A stretch of DNA of 64,000 bases from JANQRZ01 sp965215165 (GCA_965215165.1 CBDCCX010000006.1:930001-994000), one strand, 5' to 3'; counted from the stretch's first letter, positions 36,214 to 44,712 are shown. Numbers and translations: made by a program. The notes: a model not told the origin generated them from the letters alone.

Positions 36214-37173
36214 ATGCTCTCGCTCGATCCTCACCTGCGCCGCCACCTCGACCAGTGCCTCGTCGAAACCCATTTCGATGGGCTCGGCGAAAAGTACCGA
36301 GGGAAGGTCCGCGACACGTATCGCACGGATGACGGACGGCTGATTCTGATTACCACGGACCGTATCTCGGCCTTCGACCATGTGCTGCCACGCCCGATCC
36401 CGTTCAAGGGCCAGGTGCTCAACCAGCTCGCGGCCTACTTTTTCGAGAAGACGCGAGACCTCGTTCCTAACCACCTCCTCTCGGTGCCCGACCCGAACGT
36501 GTCCGTCGCCCTCGCGTGCGAGTCGATCCCTATCGAGTTCGTGGTGCGCGGCTACCTCGCGGGCCACGCCTGGCGGGTGTATCGAGGCGGCGGTCGGGTG
36601 TTGTGCGGGGTTGCACTGCCCGACAGGTTGCAGGAAAACAGCCGCCTCCCTGAGCCGATTTTGACCCCGGCGACGAAAGCTGATGAAGGGCACGACGAGG
36701 ATATTTCGCGCGCCGAGGTCATTGCCCGTGGACTGCTCACGGCTGAACGCTTCGATCAGATTGCGGCCTTTGCCCACCGCCTGTTCGAGCGAGGAACGCA
36801 GCTGGCCGCCGAGCGCGGGCTGGTCCTGGTCGACACGAAGTACGAGTTTGGACTCGGCGCGCAGGGGGATGTGGTCTTGATCGACGAGGTGCATACGCCA
36901 GACTCTTCGCGCTACTTCTATGCTGAGGGTTACGACGAGCGCCTGCGGGCCGCCGAGCCACAGCGTCAGCTCTCGAAGGAATTCGTGCGCGAGTGGCTGA
37001 TGGCGCAGGGGTTCCAGGGCAGAGTCGGCCAGACGATGCCGGACCTACCGGACGACTTCCGGGTGCTCGCCGCGAGTCGGTATATCGAGCTGTTCGAGAC
37101 GGTCACTGGCGAGACGTTCGAGCCGGACTTGCACCCGGAGCCAGAGGCGCGGATCAGCGAAGTGCTTTTCTAG
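36214..37173 (+). CDS. purC: SAICAR synthase (phosphoribosylaminoimidazole-succinocarboxamide synthase)
   Basis: This 319-residue ATP-dependent ligase joins CAIR and aspartate in purine synthesis. Signatures include YRGKVRDTYRTDDGRLILITT near residues 28-48, DRISAFDHVLPRPIPFKGQV, IEFVVRGYLAGHAWRVY near 109-125, VDTKYEFGL near 207-215 and LIDEVHTPDSSRY near 223-235. The length suits the eukaryote-like/long bacterial form. It follows the ThiD-like kinase by 15 bp and is probably co-transcribed with it. It converges on pta, with a copy of the dispersed 12-mer (37209-37220) in the gap between the two stops. Confidence 0.95.
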   Translation: MLSLDPHLRRHLDQCLVETHFDGLGEKYRGKVRDTYRTDDGRLILITTDRISAFDHVLPRPIPFKGQVLNQLAAYFFEKTRDLVPNHLLSVPDPNVSVALACESIPIEFVVRGYLAGHAWRVYRGGGRVLCGVALPDRLQENSRLPEPILTPATKADEGHDEDISRAEVIARGLLTAERFDQIAAFAHRLFERGTQLAAERGLVLVDTKYEFGLGAQGDVVLIDEVHTPDSSRYFYAEGYDERLRAAEPQRQLSKEFVREWLMAQGFQGRVGQTMPDLPDDFRVLAASRYIELFETVTGETFEPDLHPEPEARISEVLF

Positions 37174-37208
37174 TGGCTTGTGTGTTCCATTTCGTTGTTT
37201 AGGATGGG

Positions 37209-37220
37209 TTGCAATAACGG
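37209..37220 (-). repeat. Exact 12-mer copy between purC and pta
   Basis: TTGCAATAACGG on the plus strand, which is CCGTTATTGCAA on the minus strand. It lies between convergent gene ends, 8 bp after the pta stop. Confidence 0.9.
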
Positions 37221-37227
37221 CATCATC

Positions 37228-38220
37228 CTACTGTGCTTCCTCTCCGGCCAGAATCGCCGTGATAGCCGCGACGTTGACGATGTCGTCGGCGTCAGACCCG
37301 CGCGAGAGGTCGTTGGCCGGCTGCTTCAGCCCCTGGAGGATCGGGCCAAATGCTTCGGCCCCACCGATCCGCTGGGCGATTTTGTACCCAATGTTGCCCG
37401 CGTCGAGGTTCGGGAAGACGAACACGTTCGCCTGCCCCGCTACGGCTGAATCCGGTGCTTTGCGCTCGGCGACGGCAGGCACGAAAGCCGCGTCGAACTG
37501 AAGCTCACCGTCGATGGCGAGATCGGGGCGTTGGGTCTGAGCCTCGACCGTGGCGCGCTGAACGAGGTCTACAGCCGGATCGTCGGCGCTGCCCTTCGTC
37601 GAGAACGATAGGAAAGCGATTTGCGGAGTCTGGTCCGTGAGAAGCCGGTGAGAGCGGGCCGCATCGATCCCGATGGAAGCGAGCTGCGCGGCGTCGGGAG
37701 TCGGCACCACGCCGCAGTCGGCGAAGGTAACGGGGCGACCATCGGGCAACACCATCAGGAAGAAGCTGGACACGAGCGCCGAGCCGGGATCAACCCCGAT
37801 GCAGTGAATCGCGGCGCGGAGCACGTCGGGAGTCGGGTGGGCCGCGCCGGCGACGCTCCCATCGACCTGGCCGCGCCGAACCATCAGGGCACCGAAGTAG
37901 AGCACGTCCCGGACGGTTTCCTTTGCCCGCTCGTAGGTCATGCCCCGGTGCTTGCGGAGCTGGAACAGCTCTTGGGCGAACGCATCGGCGCGCTCGTCCC
38001 GCGACGGGTTGATGATCGGGATGGTGTGCGGGAGCGAGAGGTTCTGCTCCGCCGCGACAGACCGGATTACCTCTTCGCTACCGAGCAGGGTCGGCCGCGC
38101 AATCCCCTCTTCGGCGAGCGTGTGGGCGGCGCGCACGGTGCGCGGGTCTTCTCCCTCGGGCAGGACGATGCGCTTGTTTAGGCTCTTTGCGCGGTCCAGT
38201 AGGCTTTGAATAATTGACAT
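37228..38220 (-). CDS. pta: Phosphate acetyltransferase
   Basis: This 330-residue enzyme interconverts acetyl-CoA and acetyl phosphate. It is the short, single-domain Pta form: IVLPEGEDPRTVRAAHTLAE near residues 18-37, PDVLRAAIHCIG, SALVSSFFLMVLPDG, TFADCGVVPTPDAAQLA, LSFSTKGSAD and ANVFVFPNLDAGNIGYKIAQ. The ATG at 38220 gives the canonical MSIIQSLLDRAKS start. The 12-mer CCGTTATTGCAA ends directly on this start codon, replacing the usual ribosome-binding region, and a second copy lies just past the stop, so the gene is bracketed by two copies in the same orientation. No ackA is seen nearby. Confidence 0.93.
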   Translation of the reverse strand: MSIIQSLLDRAKSLNKRIVLPEGEDPRTVRAAHTLAEEGIARPTLLGSEEVIRSVAAEQNLSLPHTIPIINPSRDERADAFAQELFQLRKHRGMTYERAKETVRDVLYFGALMVRRGQVDGSVAGAAHPTPDVLRAAIHCIGVDPGSALVSSFFLMVLPDGRPVTFADCGVVPTPDAAQLASIGIDAARSHRLLTDQTPQIAFLSFSTKGSADDPAVDLVQRATVEAQTQRPDLAIDGELQFDAAFVPAVAERKAPDSAVAGQANVFVFPNLDAGNIGYKIAQRIGGAEAFGPILQGLKQPANDLSRGSDADDIVNVAAITAILAGEEAQ

Positions 38221-38231
38221 TGCAATAACGG
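38220..38231 (-). repeat. Exact 12-mer copy overlapping the pta start codon
   Basis: On the minus strand CCGTTATTGCAA ends within the ATG of pta (start codon at 38218-38220). Together with 37209-37220 it brackets pta. Confidence 0.9.
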
Positions 38232-38234
38232 ATT

Positions 38235-38729
38235 CTAGTGGATAGGACGGTTTCCCCTTGGCTGCACCCACTCCTCACTGCCGTCGGCGAAGACCTCGCG
38301 CTTCCACACCGGCACCTGCGCCTTGAGCGCGTCGATCAGCCACCGCGACGACTCGAACGCCGCCGCCCGGTGCCCTGCCCCGACGCCTACGACGACGCTC
38401 GGCTCGGCCACCGGCACGTCGCCGAGCCGGTGCAGCAGACAGCAGCGCGCGATGCTCCACCGTCGCCTCGCTGTTTCGGCGAGGCGCTCTAGCTCGGCCA
38501 GCGCCATCGGCTCGTAGGCCTCGTAGCGGAGCCGCTCGGTTTCTTTCACCTCGGACGCTCCTCCCCTCTCTCCCTGGACGTCGGTCCAACGGCGCGTCGT
38601 CCCGACGAACACGTTGACGCCGCCCACGGCGGGACCGCGGAGGAACTCGGAGGCCGTGTTCACCGGCAGCGCGTCGCGGTAGAGACCGCACCAGCTCCAC
38701 TCGGTCCGGTGCTCCCTCGCGTCAGCCAC
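38235..38729 (-). CDS. moaE: Molybdopterin synthase catalytic subunit
   Basis: This 164-residue MoaE protein transfers sulfur from MoaD thiocarboxylate to cPMP. Conserved pieces are GGVNVFVGTTRRWTDVQG, LRYEAYEPMALAELERLAE, LLHRLGDVPVAEPSVVVGVG, HRAAAFESSRWLIDALKAQV and the catalytic lysine region PVWKREVFADGSEEWV. Its start overlaps the end of moaD, so both subunits are translationally coupled. MoeB, which activates MoaD, lies 7 kb away. Some 20 extra residues at the N-terminus may mean that the true start is internal. Confidence 0.93.
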   Translation of the reverse strand: MADAREHRTEWSWCGLYRDALPVNTASEFLRGPAVGGVNVFVGTTRRWTDVQGERGGASEVKETERLRYEAYEPMALAELERLAETARRRWSIARCCLLHRLGDVPVAEPSVVVGVGAGHRAAAFESSRWLIDALKAQVPVWKREVFADGSEEWVQPRGNRPIH

Positions 38730-39054
38730 CGCTCACAGGGGTGATGAGCGCGATCTCGTCGCCGTCGCGCAGCTCGGTGAAGGGCGGGACGTAGGCCTCA
38801 TTGACGGCGATGCGAGTCACCGCCCGGTAGACACGCAGGGCGGGGTAGTCGATCGACAGCCAGTCGATGAGGTCCTCGCCGCGCGCCGGGACGGGGAGCC
38901 GGAGCGTGAGGTCGCCGGTGCCGACCAGATCGCGGAGTACGCTGAAGAGCAGCACCCGCACCTCGACCTCCTCCGACCCGCAGGGGCCGGCCTCGGTCTG
39001 GTCCAGCGGAAGCGCAGCGATGCCGAGCGGGAGGTCTCGGGTCACGACAGCCAT
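38722..39054 (-). CDS. moaD: Molybdopterin synthase sulfur carrier subunit
   Basis: This 110-residue ubiquitin-fold protein ends in the required double glycine (TPVSGG), which is thiocarboxylated by MoeB/rhodanese. The core VEVRVLLFSVLRDLVGTGDL and NEAYVPPFTELRDGDEIALI are typical of MoaD. The first 30 or so residues are not conserved, and a start nearer VEVRVLLFS is conceivable, but the ATG at 39054 overlaps the peroxiredoxin stop by one base (TGATG), supporting it. It is translated together with moaE. Confidence 0.9.
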   Translation of the reverse strand: MAVVTRDLPLGIAALPLDQTEAGPCGSEEVEVRVLLFSVLRDLVGTGDLTLRLPVPARGEDLIDWLSIDYPALRVYRAVTRIAVNEAYVPPFTELRDGDEIALITPVSGG

Positions 39055-39536
39055 CAGCTCTGGACCTCCTCGAGGGCGCGCTTGATGGCCTCGAAGTCGG
39101 GCTGCTCGCCCGCATTCTCGAGCACCTCGGCGTAGCGGACCGTGCCCTCGGCGTCGATCACAAAGGCCGAGCGCTTGGCGATGCGGTCGAGCTTCATGTC
39201 GGTGAAGTCGTTGTCGTACTTCGCGCCGTACTGCTCGCTGACCTGCCCGCTGTGGTCGCTCAGCAGGGGGAAGTCGAGGCCGTTCTTCTTCTTGAACTCG
39301 GCGAGCACGAACGGGGAGTCGGTCGAGACGCCGAGGACGTGGGCGTCGAGGTCGCGGTACCGGGCGAGGTCGTCGTTGACGGAGCACATCTCCGCAGTGC
39401 AGACGCCGGTGAACGCGCCGGGGAAGAAGAGCAGCACCGTGCTCTTGCCGTCGTTGTCGTCGGAGAGCGTGTACGCCTCCGTCTGGTCCGTGTAGAGGGT
39501 GAAGTCGGGGGCTTGCTGCCCGGTCTGAACGGTCAT
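39054..39536 (-). CDS. Thiol peroxiredoxin (AhpC/TSA, Prx5/AhpE-like)
   Basis: This 160-residue cytosolic peroxidase reduces hydroperoxides through a peroxidatic cysteine in FFPGAFTGVCTAEMC near residues 38-52; the PxxxTxxC motif is intact. A second cysteine four residues later (AEMC) could act in resolution, but this is unproved. VLGVSTDSPFVLAEFKKKNG and FPLLSDHSGQVSEQYGA match the redoxin family. It is the first gene of a leftward run peroxiredoxin-moaD-moaE with overlapping ends, an unusual pairing of oxidative defence with cofactor synthesis. Confidence 0.92.
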   Translation of the reverse strand: MTVQTGQQAPDFTLYTDQTEAYTLSDDNDGKSTVLLFFPGAFTGVCTAEMCSVNDDLARYRDLDAHVLGVSTDSPFVLAEFKKKNGLDFPLLSDHSGQVSEQYGAKYDNDFTDMKLDRIAKRSAFVIDAEGTVRYAEVLENAGEQPDFEAIKRALEEVQS

Positions 39537-39620
39537 CAGGGGATCGGTAGAAGGGAGAGATTCGGGGTGAAGAGGCGGGGCCGGAAACCTACGGCTTCGA
39601 GCCGGCCACCTCTGCCGCGC

Positions 39621-40865
39621 TCACTGCGCGAAGCGGATCGAGCGAATGGGGTCGATCCGAGCGGCGACGCGGGCTGGAATATAGGCCGACAGCGTGCAGA
39701 GTGCGAGCGCGACGGCCCCCACGACCACGAAGTCGAGGAGGCTCAGCTCCACCGGGGCCGTGTCGATGTAGTACGCCTCCTGCGGCAGCGGGATGATCCC
39801 GAACCGGAGCTGCACGAGCGCCAGGCCGAGCGCGAGCGCGCTGCCGAGCGCCGTCCCGGCTACGCCGATCAGGAACCCGAGCCACACGAAGAGACGCCGC
39901 ACCCCGCCGGCCGGGCAGCCCATCGAGAGGATGATTCCGATCTCCCGCGTCTTTTCGAGCGTCACCATCAGGAGGGTCCCGATGATGTTGAACGCCGCCA
40001 CGAGCACGATCACCCCGATCACGAGCGGAACGATGCTCTGCTGAAGCCCGATCCACGCGAAGAGGTTCTGCTGCACCTGGTAGATTGAGCGCGCGAAGAC
40101 GGGCAGCCCGAAGCCCTCGGTGATGGCCTCGGCCGTCGCGTCGGCGCGCTCGATGCTGCCGAGCCGAAGCTCGAAGCGCGTCACCTCGTCCTCCCCGTAC
40201 TCGAACAGCCGGCGGGCTGCGCCCAGGTCGGTGTAGGCGAAGACCTCATCGAAGTCGGCCAAGCCGGTCTCGTAGATGCCGGCGACGTGAAAGGCGCGCA
40301 CGCGGGGGCGGGCGAAACCCGTGGCCCCGGCCTCGCGCATCGAGAACGCCGTGAGCTGGCTGCCGACCTCGACCCCGAGCAGCTCGGCCAGGCTCTTCCC
40401 GACTACGACGCCGGGCCGCCCAGCCGAGTCCGGCGCGAACGAAAAGCGGCCGGCTCTGATCTGCTCTGCGAGGAACCCGTGGCTCCCCTCCGGCGACCCG
40501 GAGATCACCGCCCCGTCGATCCCCGACGTCGAGCGGAGCAGGGCGAAGTCGTCCACGACCGGCGTCGCGGCCTCGACGTCGGGCAGGGCTTCGAGCTGGG
40601 CGTGCAGCGCGTCCGCGTCCGCCAGCGGCGCGTCGAGGTAGCTCTCGACCCGGACGTGCGCGCCGAAGCCGACGATTTTCTCCTCGATCTCCCGGCTGAA
40701 CCCGCGCACGATCATCAGCGAGAGCAGCAGCGCCGCCACTCCGACCGCCACCCCGCCGACGGCGACGTAGGTGACGAAGCGCAGGAACTTCCGCCCCTCG
40801 TCTCGGCCCTGCGCGGCGCGCAGGTAGCGGAGCGCCACAAAACGCTGAAATGAGGAAGAGGACAT
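39621..40865 (-). CDS. LolC/LolE-type lipoprotein-releasing ABC permease
   Basis: This 414-residue inner-membrane protein has the MacB/FtsX-like topology of LolC/E. It has one N-terminal helix (YVAVGGVAVGVAALLLSLMI), a large periplasmic domain (about residues 55-270) and three C-terminal helices (VIGVIVLVAAFNIIGTLLMV, LGFLIGVAGTALGSALALGL, FVVVGAVALALCTLSAYIPA). TLEKTREIGIILSMG and ARIDPIRSIRFAQ are family hallmarks. It probably moves lipoproteins out of the inner membrane with an ATPase LolD not seen here. The start codon at 40865 lies in a 15-bp tandem duplication that would add TLRIS-like residues upstream. Confidence 0.88.
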   Translation of the reverse strand: MSSSSFQRFVALRYLRAAQGRDEGRKFLRFVTYVAVGGVAVGVAALLLSLMIVRGFSREIEEKIVGFGAHVRVESYLDAPLADADALHAQLEALPDVEAATPVVDDFALLRSTSGIDGAVISGSPEGSHGFLAEQIRAGRFSFAPDSAGRPGVVVGKSLAELLGVEVGSQLTAFSMREAGATGFARPRVRAFHVAGIYETGLADFDEVFAYTDLGAARRLFEYGEDEVTRFELRLGSIERADATAEAITEGFGLPVFARSIYQVQQNLFAWIGLQQSIVPLVIGVIVLVAAFNIIGTLLMVTLEKTREIGIILSMGCPAGGVRRLFVWLGFLIGVAGTALGSALALGLALVQLRFGIIPLPQEAYYIDTAPVELSLLDFVVVGAVALALCTLSAYIPARVAARIDPIRSIRFAQ

Positions 40866-40893
40866 CCGCAAGGTGGAGATCCGCAAGGTGGAG
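40864..40893. repeat. 15-bp tandem duplication at the permease start codon
   Basis: atccgcaaggtggag is repeated perfectly in tandem, and the first copy overlaps the start codon (complement of 40863-40865) of the leftward permease gene. Confidence 0.93.
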
Positions 40894-40932
40894 AGCGGTA
40901 GCAACTCGGAAGGTAGCACCTGCCGCTCCTCC

Positions 40933-41424
40933 CTATTCCGTCAACCGCTCATCCACATCCAACACTTCCGGCGCACCGATGTCCAGACCGGCAAAGCCCG
41001 AATGCCGGGGATTGACGAGGTAGTTCCACTCCGCGGGCACGACGACGCTCGGCACCCGGAGCACGGGCGAGCGCGCCGCCTGCACCCATTCGTCCCCGGC
41101 CCGCTGCGTCGAGCGCGGAGCCGGGTGCATCCGCCAGTCCTCGGGCGGTGTGTCCAGCACCCCTACCTCGGCGCGCGAGCAGGTGACCGGAACCAGGAGG
41201 TAATGCCGGAGCAGGCGCGGCGTTTCGAGGTGAACCAAAATCTCTAACAGCGCCAGCGACCGGGACCCCGCCGTGTACGCGACCGGCACTCCTTGGCTGT
41301 TCCAGCGCCCGCCATACAGCCGCGCGCCTTCACCGCTAAATGCACTCCGCCCGGCTTTAGCGTCTACCCCTTCGAGATGCTCAACTGGGACAATCCGCCA
41401 CGACGTGATCTGGTCGTCCGGCAT
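40933..41424 (-). CDS. RES-domain toxin of a type II toxin-antitoxin system
   Basis: This 163-residue RES-domain protein carries the conserved Arg, Glu and Ser that name the family: ITSWRIVPVEH, ARLYGGRWNSQGVPVAYTA, SLALLEILVHL and RVPSVVVPAEWNYLVNPRHS. RES toxins such as MbcT and Res degrade NAD+ and stop growth. The gene lies 5 bp downstream of an Xre/MbcA/ParS-type antitoxin gene in the same orientation, the standard order for this system. Confidence 0.92.
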   Translation of the reverse strand: MPDDQITSWRIVPVEHLEGVDAKAGRSAFSGEGARLYGGRWNSQGVPVAYTAGSRSLALLEILVHLETPRLLRHYLLVPVTCSRAEVGVLDTPPEDWRMHPAPRSTQRAGDEWVQAARSPVLRVPSVVVPAEWNYLVNPRHSGFAGLDIGAPEVLDVDERLTE

Positions 41425-41429
41425 AGCAG

Positions 41430-41834
41430 CTAGACGAACACACCGTAGGCGAGGCGGCCGAGCAGGTTTTCGACCTCGCGCGCGCCCGGTTCTGTGTCAG
41501 CATAATCAAGAGGCGTACGACCAGCGAGGGCGACTTTCGGGGACTTGAGCCACTGCCGCGCCTCCGCCTCCCCACCGAGCGTGTCGGCGGCGATTTCGTA
41601 GAGTCGCGCGAAGCGGATCAGCCGCTCGCTCGTATCCGGCGCGAGGAGTTGATCGTGCTTCCTGCGCCGGGCCAGCGTCCGTGTCGAGACCCCGGCGAGG
41701 CCGGCGAGGGTTTCGGCGGCTAGTCCTAGCTCGGCCCGGAGCAGGTCGAACACGCTCGGCGGCAAGCCGCGCTTGACGTGCCCGATCAGGTCGTCGGTCG
41801 AGCGGAGGTCGAGGCCGATGGCGTATCCGTTCAT
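41430..41834 (-). CDS. Xre/MbcA/ParS-type antitoxin
   Basis: This 134-residue protein has an Xre-like helix-turn-helix (ELGLAAETLAGLAGVSTRTLARRRK, about residues 35-60) followed by the DUF2384/MbcA-ParS toxin-binding domain (RLIRFARLYEIAADTLGGEAEARQWLKSP, then LAGRTPLDYADTEPGAREVENLLGRL). It should neutralise the RES toxin and repress the shared promoter. The ATG at 41834 gives the canonical length. The divergent pruA starts 130 bp away, so the intergenic region probably holds both promoters. Confidence 0.93.
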   Translation of the reverse strand: MNGYAIGLDLRSTDDLIGHVKRGLPPSVFDLLRAELGLAAETLAGLAGVSTRTLARRRKHDQLLAPDTSERLIRFARLYEIAADTLGGEAEARQWLKSPKVALAGRTPLDYADTEPGAREVENLLGRLAYGVFV

Positions 41835-41964
41835 GGCTGCGGGGGTTTGCGACAGGTGTCCTTTTCGATAGAGCCACGTGTCCAACCTCCCCGCGCTTGT
41901 AGGGGTTCCGCCGTCGCCGGCTCCGTATCTTCCATCCCCCTTCTTCCCGCATCCCAGACGCGCC

Positions 41965-43641
41965 ATGACGAACGCCATCCTCTCCCCTCCCGCCCCTGTC
42001 AACGAACCCGTCCGCTCATACGCGCCGGGCAGCGTTGAGCGCCGTTCCTTGCAAAAACGGCTCTCCGAGATGCGGGAGCAGACCGTCGACATCCCAGCCG
42101 TCATCGGCGGCGCGCGCGTCGAGACCGGGCGGACGGCCGAGGTCGTCGCCCCGCACGAGCACAGCCGGGTGCTGGCCATTGAGCACAAGTGCGCCGAAGC
42201 GGAGGTCAACCGCGCCATCGAGGCCGCCGTCGAGGCGCGGCACGACTGGATGCGGATGCCGTGGAACGACCGCGCCTCGGTCTTCCTCCGCGCCGCCGAC
42301 CTCCTGGCCGGGCCGTGGCGCGACACCATCAACGCGGCCACGATGCTCGGCCAGAGCAAGAACCCGTACCAGGCCGAGATCGACAGCGCGTGCGAACTGG
42401 TGGACTTCTTCCGCTACAACGTCCACTTCATGCGGCAGATCTATGAGGAGCAGCCGTTTTCGCCGCCGGGGCAGTGGAACCAGGTCGAGTACCGCCCGCT
42501 CGAAGGCTTCGTCTTCGCCGTCACGCCGTTCAACTTCACCTCCATCGCGGGCAACCTCCCGACGGCCCCGGCGCTGATGGGCAACACGGTCGTCTGGAAG
42601 CCGGCGACGACGGCGCTGCTCTCGGCGCACTACATCATGCAGCTCTTGGAGGCCGCCGGCCTCCCCCCCGGCGTCATCAACCTGGTGCCGGGCAGCGGCG
42701 CGGACGTGGGCGACCCGGCCATTGCCTCACCCCACTTCACCGGCCTCCACTTCACCGGCTCGACCGGGACGTTCAACCACCTCTGGCGCGAGATCGGGAA
42801 CAACCTCGGGCACTACAAGACCTACCCCCGGATCGTCGGCGAGACCGGCGGGAAGGACTTCATCGTCGCCCACGAGTCGGCCGATCCGGCGGCGGTCGCC
42901 ACGGCGATTGTCCGGGGCGCGTTCGAGTACCAGGGCCAGAAGTGCTCGGCCGCGTCGCGGGTCTACATCCCCGAAGCGCTTTGGGGCGAGGTCGAGGAAT
43001 CGCTCATGAGCCAGCTCGACGAGCTCAAGATGGGGCCGGTCGAGGACTTTACCAACTTCATCAACGCGGTGATCGACCAGAAATCCTTCGACAACATCAC
43101 CGGCTACATCGACCGGGCGAAGGCGGCCGATAACGTCCGCATCGCGCACGGCGGCGGATACGACGACAGCGTGGGCTATTTCATCGAGCCGACCGTCCTG
43201 CTCGCCGACGAGCCGGACTACGAGACGATGGAGAAGGAGTTGTTCGGACCGGTGGCCTCGGTCTACGTCGCCCCGACCTCCACGAGCTTTTCGGAGTTGC
43301 TCCAGACCGTGGACCGGACGAGTCCGTATGCCCTCACCGGGGCCGTCTTCGCGCGCGACCGGCGCGCGGTGATCGAGGCGCGCGACGCGCTCGCCGAGGC
43401 GGCGGGCAACTTCTACATCAACGACAAGCCGACCGGGGCGGTCGTCGGGCAGCAGCCCTTTGGCGGGGCGCGCGGCTCGGGGACGAACGACAAGGCCGGC
43501 TCGCACGTCAACCTGCTGCGGTGGACGAGCTTGCGCGCCATCAAAGAGACGTTCGACCCGGCGACGCACTACGCCTATCCCTTCCACGCGCCGGACCTGG
43601 CCGCTAACGGCCGGCAGGAGGAAGAGCGCACCGAGGCGTAA
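41965..43641 (+). CDS. pruA: L-glutamate gamma-semialdehyde (1-pyrroline-5-carboxylate) dehydrogenase
   Basis: This 558-residue aldehyde dehydrogenase oxidises glutamate semialdehyde to glutamate in proline degradation, using NAD+. It is the monofunctional PruA form. VTPFNFTSIAGNLPTAPALM (near residue 188), HFTGSTGTFNHLWREIG, VGETGGKDFIVAHESAD (catalytic Glu, near 292) and YQGQKCSAASRVYIP (catalytic Cys, near 326) are all present. The ATG at 41965 gives MTNAILSPPAPVNEP, a normal start. No proline dehydrogenase gene is adjacent. Confidence 0.95.
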   Translation: MTNAILSPPAPVNEPVRSYAPGSVERRSLQKRLSEMREQTVDIPAVIGGARVETGRTAEVVAPHEHSRVLAIEHKCAEAEVNRAIEAAVEARHDWMRMPWNDRASVFLRAADLLAGPWRDTINAATMLGQSKNPYQAEIDSACELVDFFRYNVHFMRQIYEEQPFSPPGQWNQVEYRPLEGFVFAVTPFNFTSIAGNLPTAPALMGNTVVWKPATTALLSAHYIMQLLEAAGLPPGVINLVPGSGADVGDPAIASPHFTGLHFTGSTGTFNHLWREIGNNLGHYKTYPRIVGETGGKDFIVAHESADPAAVATAIVRGAFEYQGQKCSAASRVYIPEALWGEVEESLMSQLDELKMGPVEDFTNFINAVIDQKSFDNITGYIDRAKAADNVRIAHGGGYDDSVGYFIEPTVLLADEPDYETMEKELFGPVASVYVAPTSTSFSELLQTVDRTSPYALTGAVFARDRRAVIEARDALAEAAGNFYINDKPTGAVVGQQPFGGARGSGTNDKAGSHVNLLRWTSLRAIKETFDPATHYAYPFHAPDLAANGRQEEERTEA

Positions 43642-43736
43642 GCCGTCGTGGTGCCGTCCTGATCCAGAATCCAAAACCCACCCTCCAAAATCGATTGACC
43701 ATTTTCCACAGCCGACACCACCCCGGCGACGCGCCG

Positions 43737-44174
43737 ATGGCGCTCGTCTACGCCCGCGCCCTCACCGGGCCGCTGGCGTGGAGCATGACGGGCGTGATGA
43801 TCGCGGCGTCGGTGGCGATGCTCGAGGGGCAGGACCCGCTGCCGTGGGTGGTGTGGGTGGTGCCGCTGGTCTACGCGCTCAGCACGGCATGGACGGTCTA
43901 CGACCTCCGGCGGACGCCGGCCGAGCTGGTCCTCGACGGAGCGCGCGGCGGCCTCCGCTCGGTGTGGGACGCGGCCGGGCGGAAGAAGCCGCTCCCGCTG
44001 CACGCTGTGTTCTCGCCCCGGCGGACGGTCTACGGTCTCGACGTGCCGATCGGCCGCACGCTTCACGCCTTCGCGCCGGAGGACTGGCCGCCCTTCGGTC
44101 CCCTCGAGCAGGCCGTCTTCGACGCCGCGACCGTGGCCGAGGGCGAGCGCCGCGACCGGGCAGCGGTCCGGTAG
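43737..44174 (+). CDS. Hypothetical two-helix membrane protein
   Basis: This protein of about 145 residues has two predicted membrane helices near residues 8-30 and 35-50 (ALTGPLAWSMTGVMIAASVA and VVWVVPLVYALSTAWTVYDL), followed by a soluble C-terminal part with no recognised motif. It follows pruA by 95 bp in the same direction. The ATG at 43737 starts MALVYARAL; an upstream TTG at 43695 is less likely. Convergent with a Gp157-like gene, 7 bp away. Confidence 0.6.
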   Translation: MALVYARALTGPLAWSMTGVMIAASVAMLEGQDPLPWVVWVVPLVYALSTAWTVYDLRRTPAELVLDGARGGLRSVWDAAGRKKPLPLHAVFSPRRTVYGLDVPIGRTLHAFAPEDWPPFGPLEQAVFDAATVAEGERRDRAAVR

Positions 44175-44181
44175 ATTCCCC

Positions 44182-44712
44182 TCAGTAGATCCGCACGAAG
44201 TAGCTGGCCTCGCCAAGCCGGGCGAGGCGTTCGGCGTCGGCCCGGACCGCCGGGTCGTCGGAGGCGAGGGCCTCGCGGAGCGCCGTCAGGTCGGCCGAGC
44301 GTTTGGTGCGGACGAACGCCTCGGGCAGCTCGTCCTCCGCCACTGTCAGCTCGACCGGCGGGGTGCCGCTCTGCTGGAGCTTGACCCGGCCGAGCGCGGT
44401 CAGGTGCTCGTGCTCGCCGTGCAGTCGCATCGACTCGGCGAGCCGGTCCTTGAGGGATTGGGCGGCCTTGACCAGGCGACGCTCGGCGTCCTGGAGGCGC
44501 TGCCGCTCGGCCTTGACAGTCTCGGCCGTCGCCTCGAGCCGGCGGAGCACGCGGAGGTAGCCCTCCACCTTGCCGTCGCGCAGGTCGAGCAGCCGGTCGT
44601 GCTGGGCCTCTAGCTCGTCGGTGACCTCGCCGCCGGAGGCGAGCAGGGCGTCCTCGAGCGCCTGCAGGTCGGCGTCGATGGCGTAGAGCGTCAGCGCGCG
44701 GATCTCAGACAT
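44182..44712 (-). CDS. Siphovirus Gp157-like protein
   Basis: This 176-residue protein has the profile of the Gp157 family. A long coiled-coil stretch runs from about residue 25 to 100 (LEATAETVKAERQRLQDAER, RRLVKAAQSLKDRLAESM). The family C-terminus follows (LGRVKLQQSGTPPVELTVAE, then LPEAFVRTKRSADLTALREAL and a final YFVRIY). The phage protein is linked to resistance against other phages or to recombination functions; its biochemistry is not well known. No other phage gene is nearby, so this looks like a domesticated or isolated copy. It precedes the folK-dNK fusion in the window but is downstream of it in transcription. Confidence 0.72.
   Translation of the reverse strand: MSEIRALTLYAIDADLQALEDALLASGGEVTDELEAQHDRLLDLRDGKVEGYLRVLRRLEATAETVKAERQRLQDAERRLVKAAQSLKDRLAESMRLHGEHEHLTALGRVKLQQSGTPPVELTVAEDELPEAFVRTKRSADLTALREALASDDPAVRADAERLARLGEASYFVRIY

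Noticed and set aside
29887..38231. Integron-style gene cassette array with the 12-mer as attC
   Set aside because: The 12-mer lacks attC structure and the GTTRRRY core, occurs inside genes as well, and the recombinase lacks recognisable IntI-specific features.
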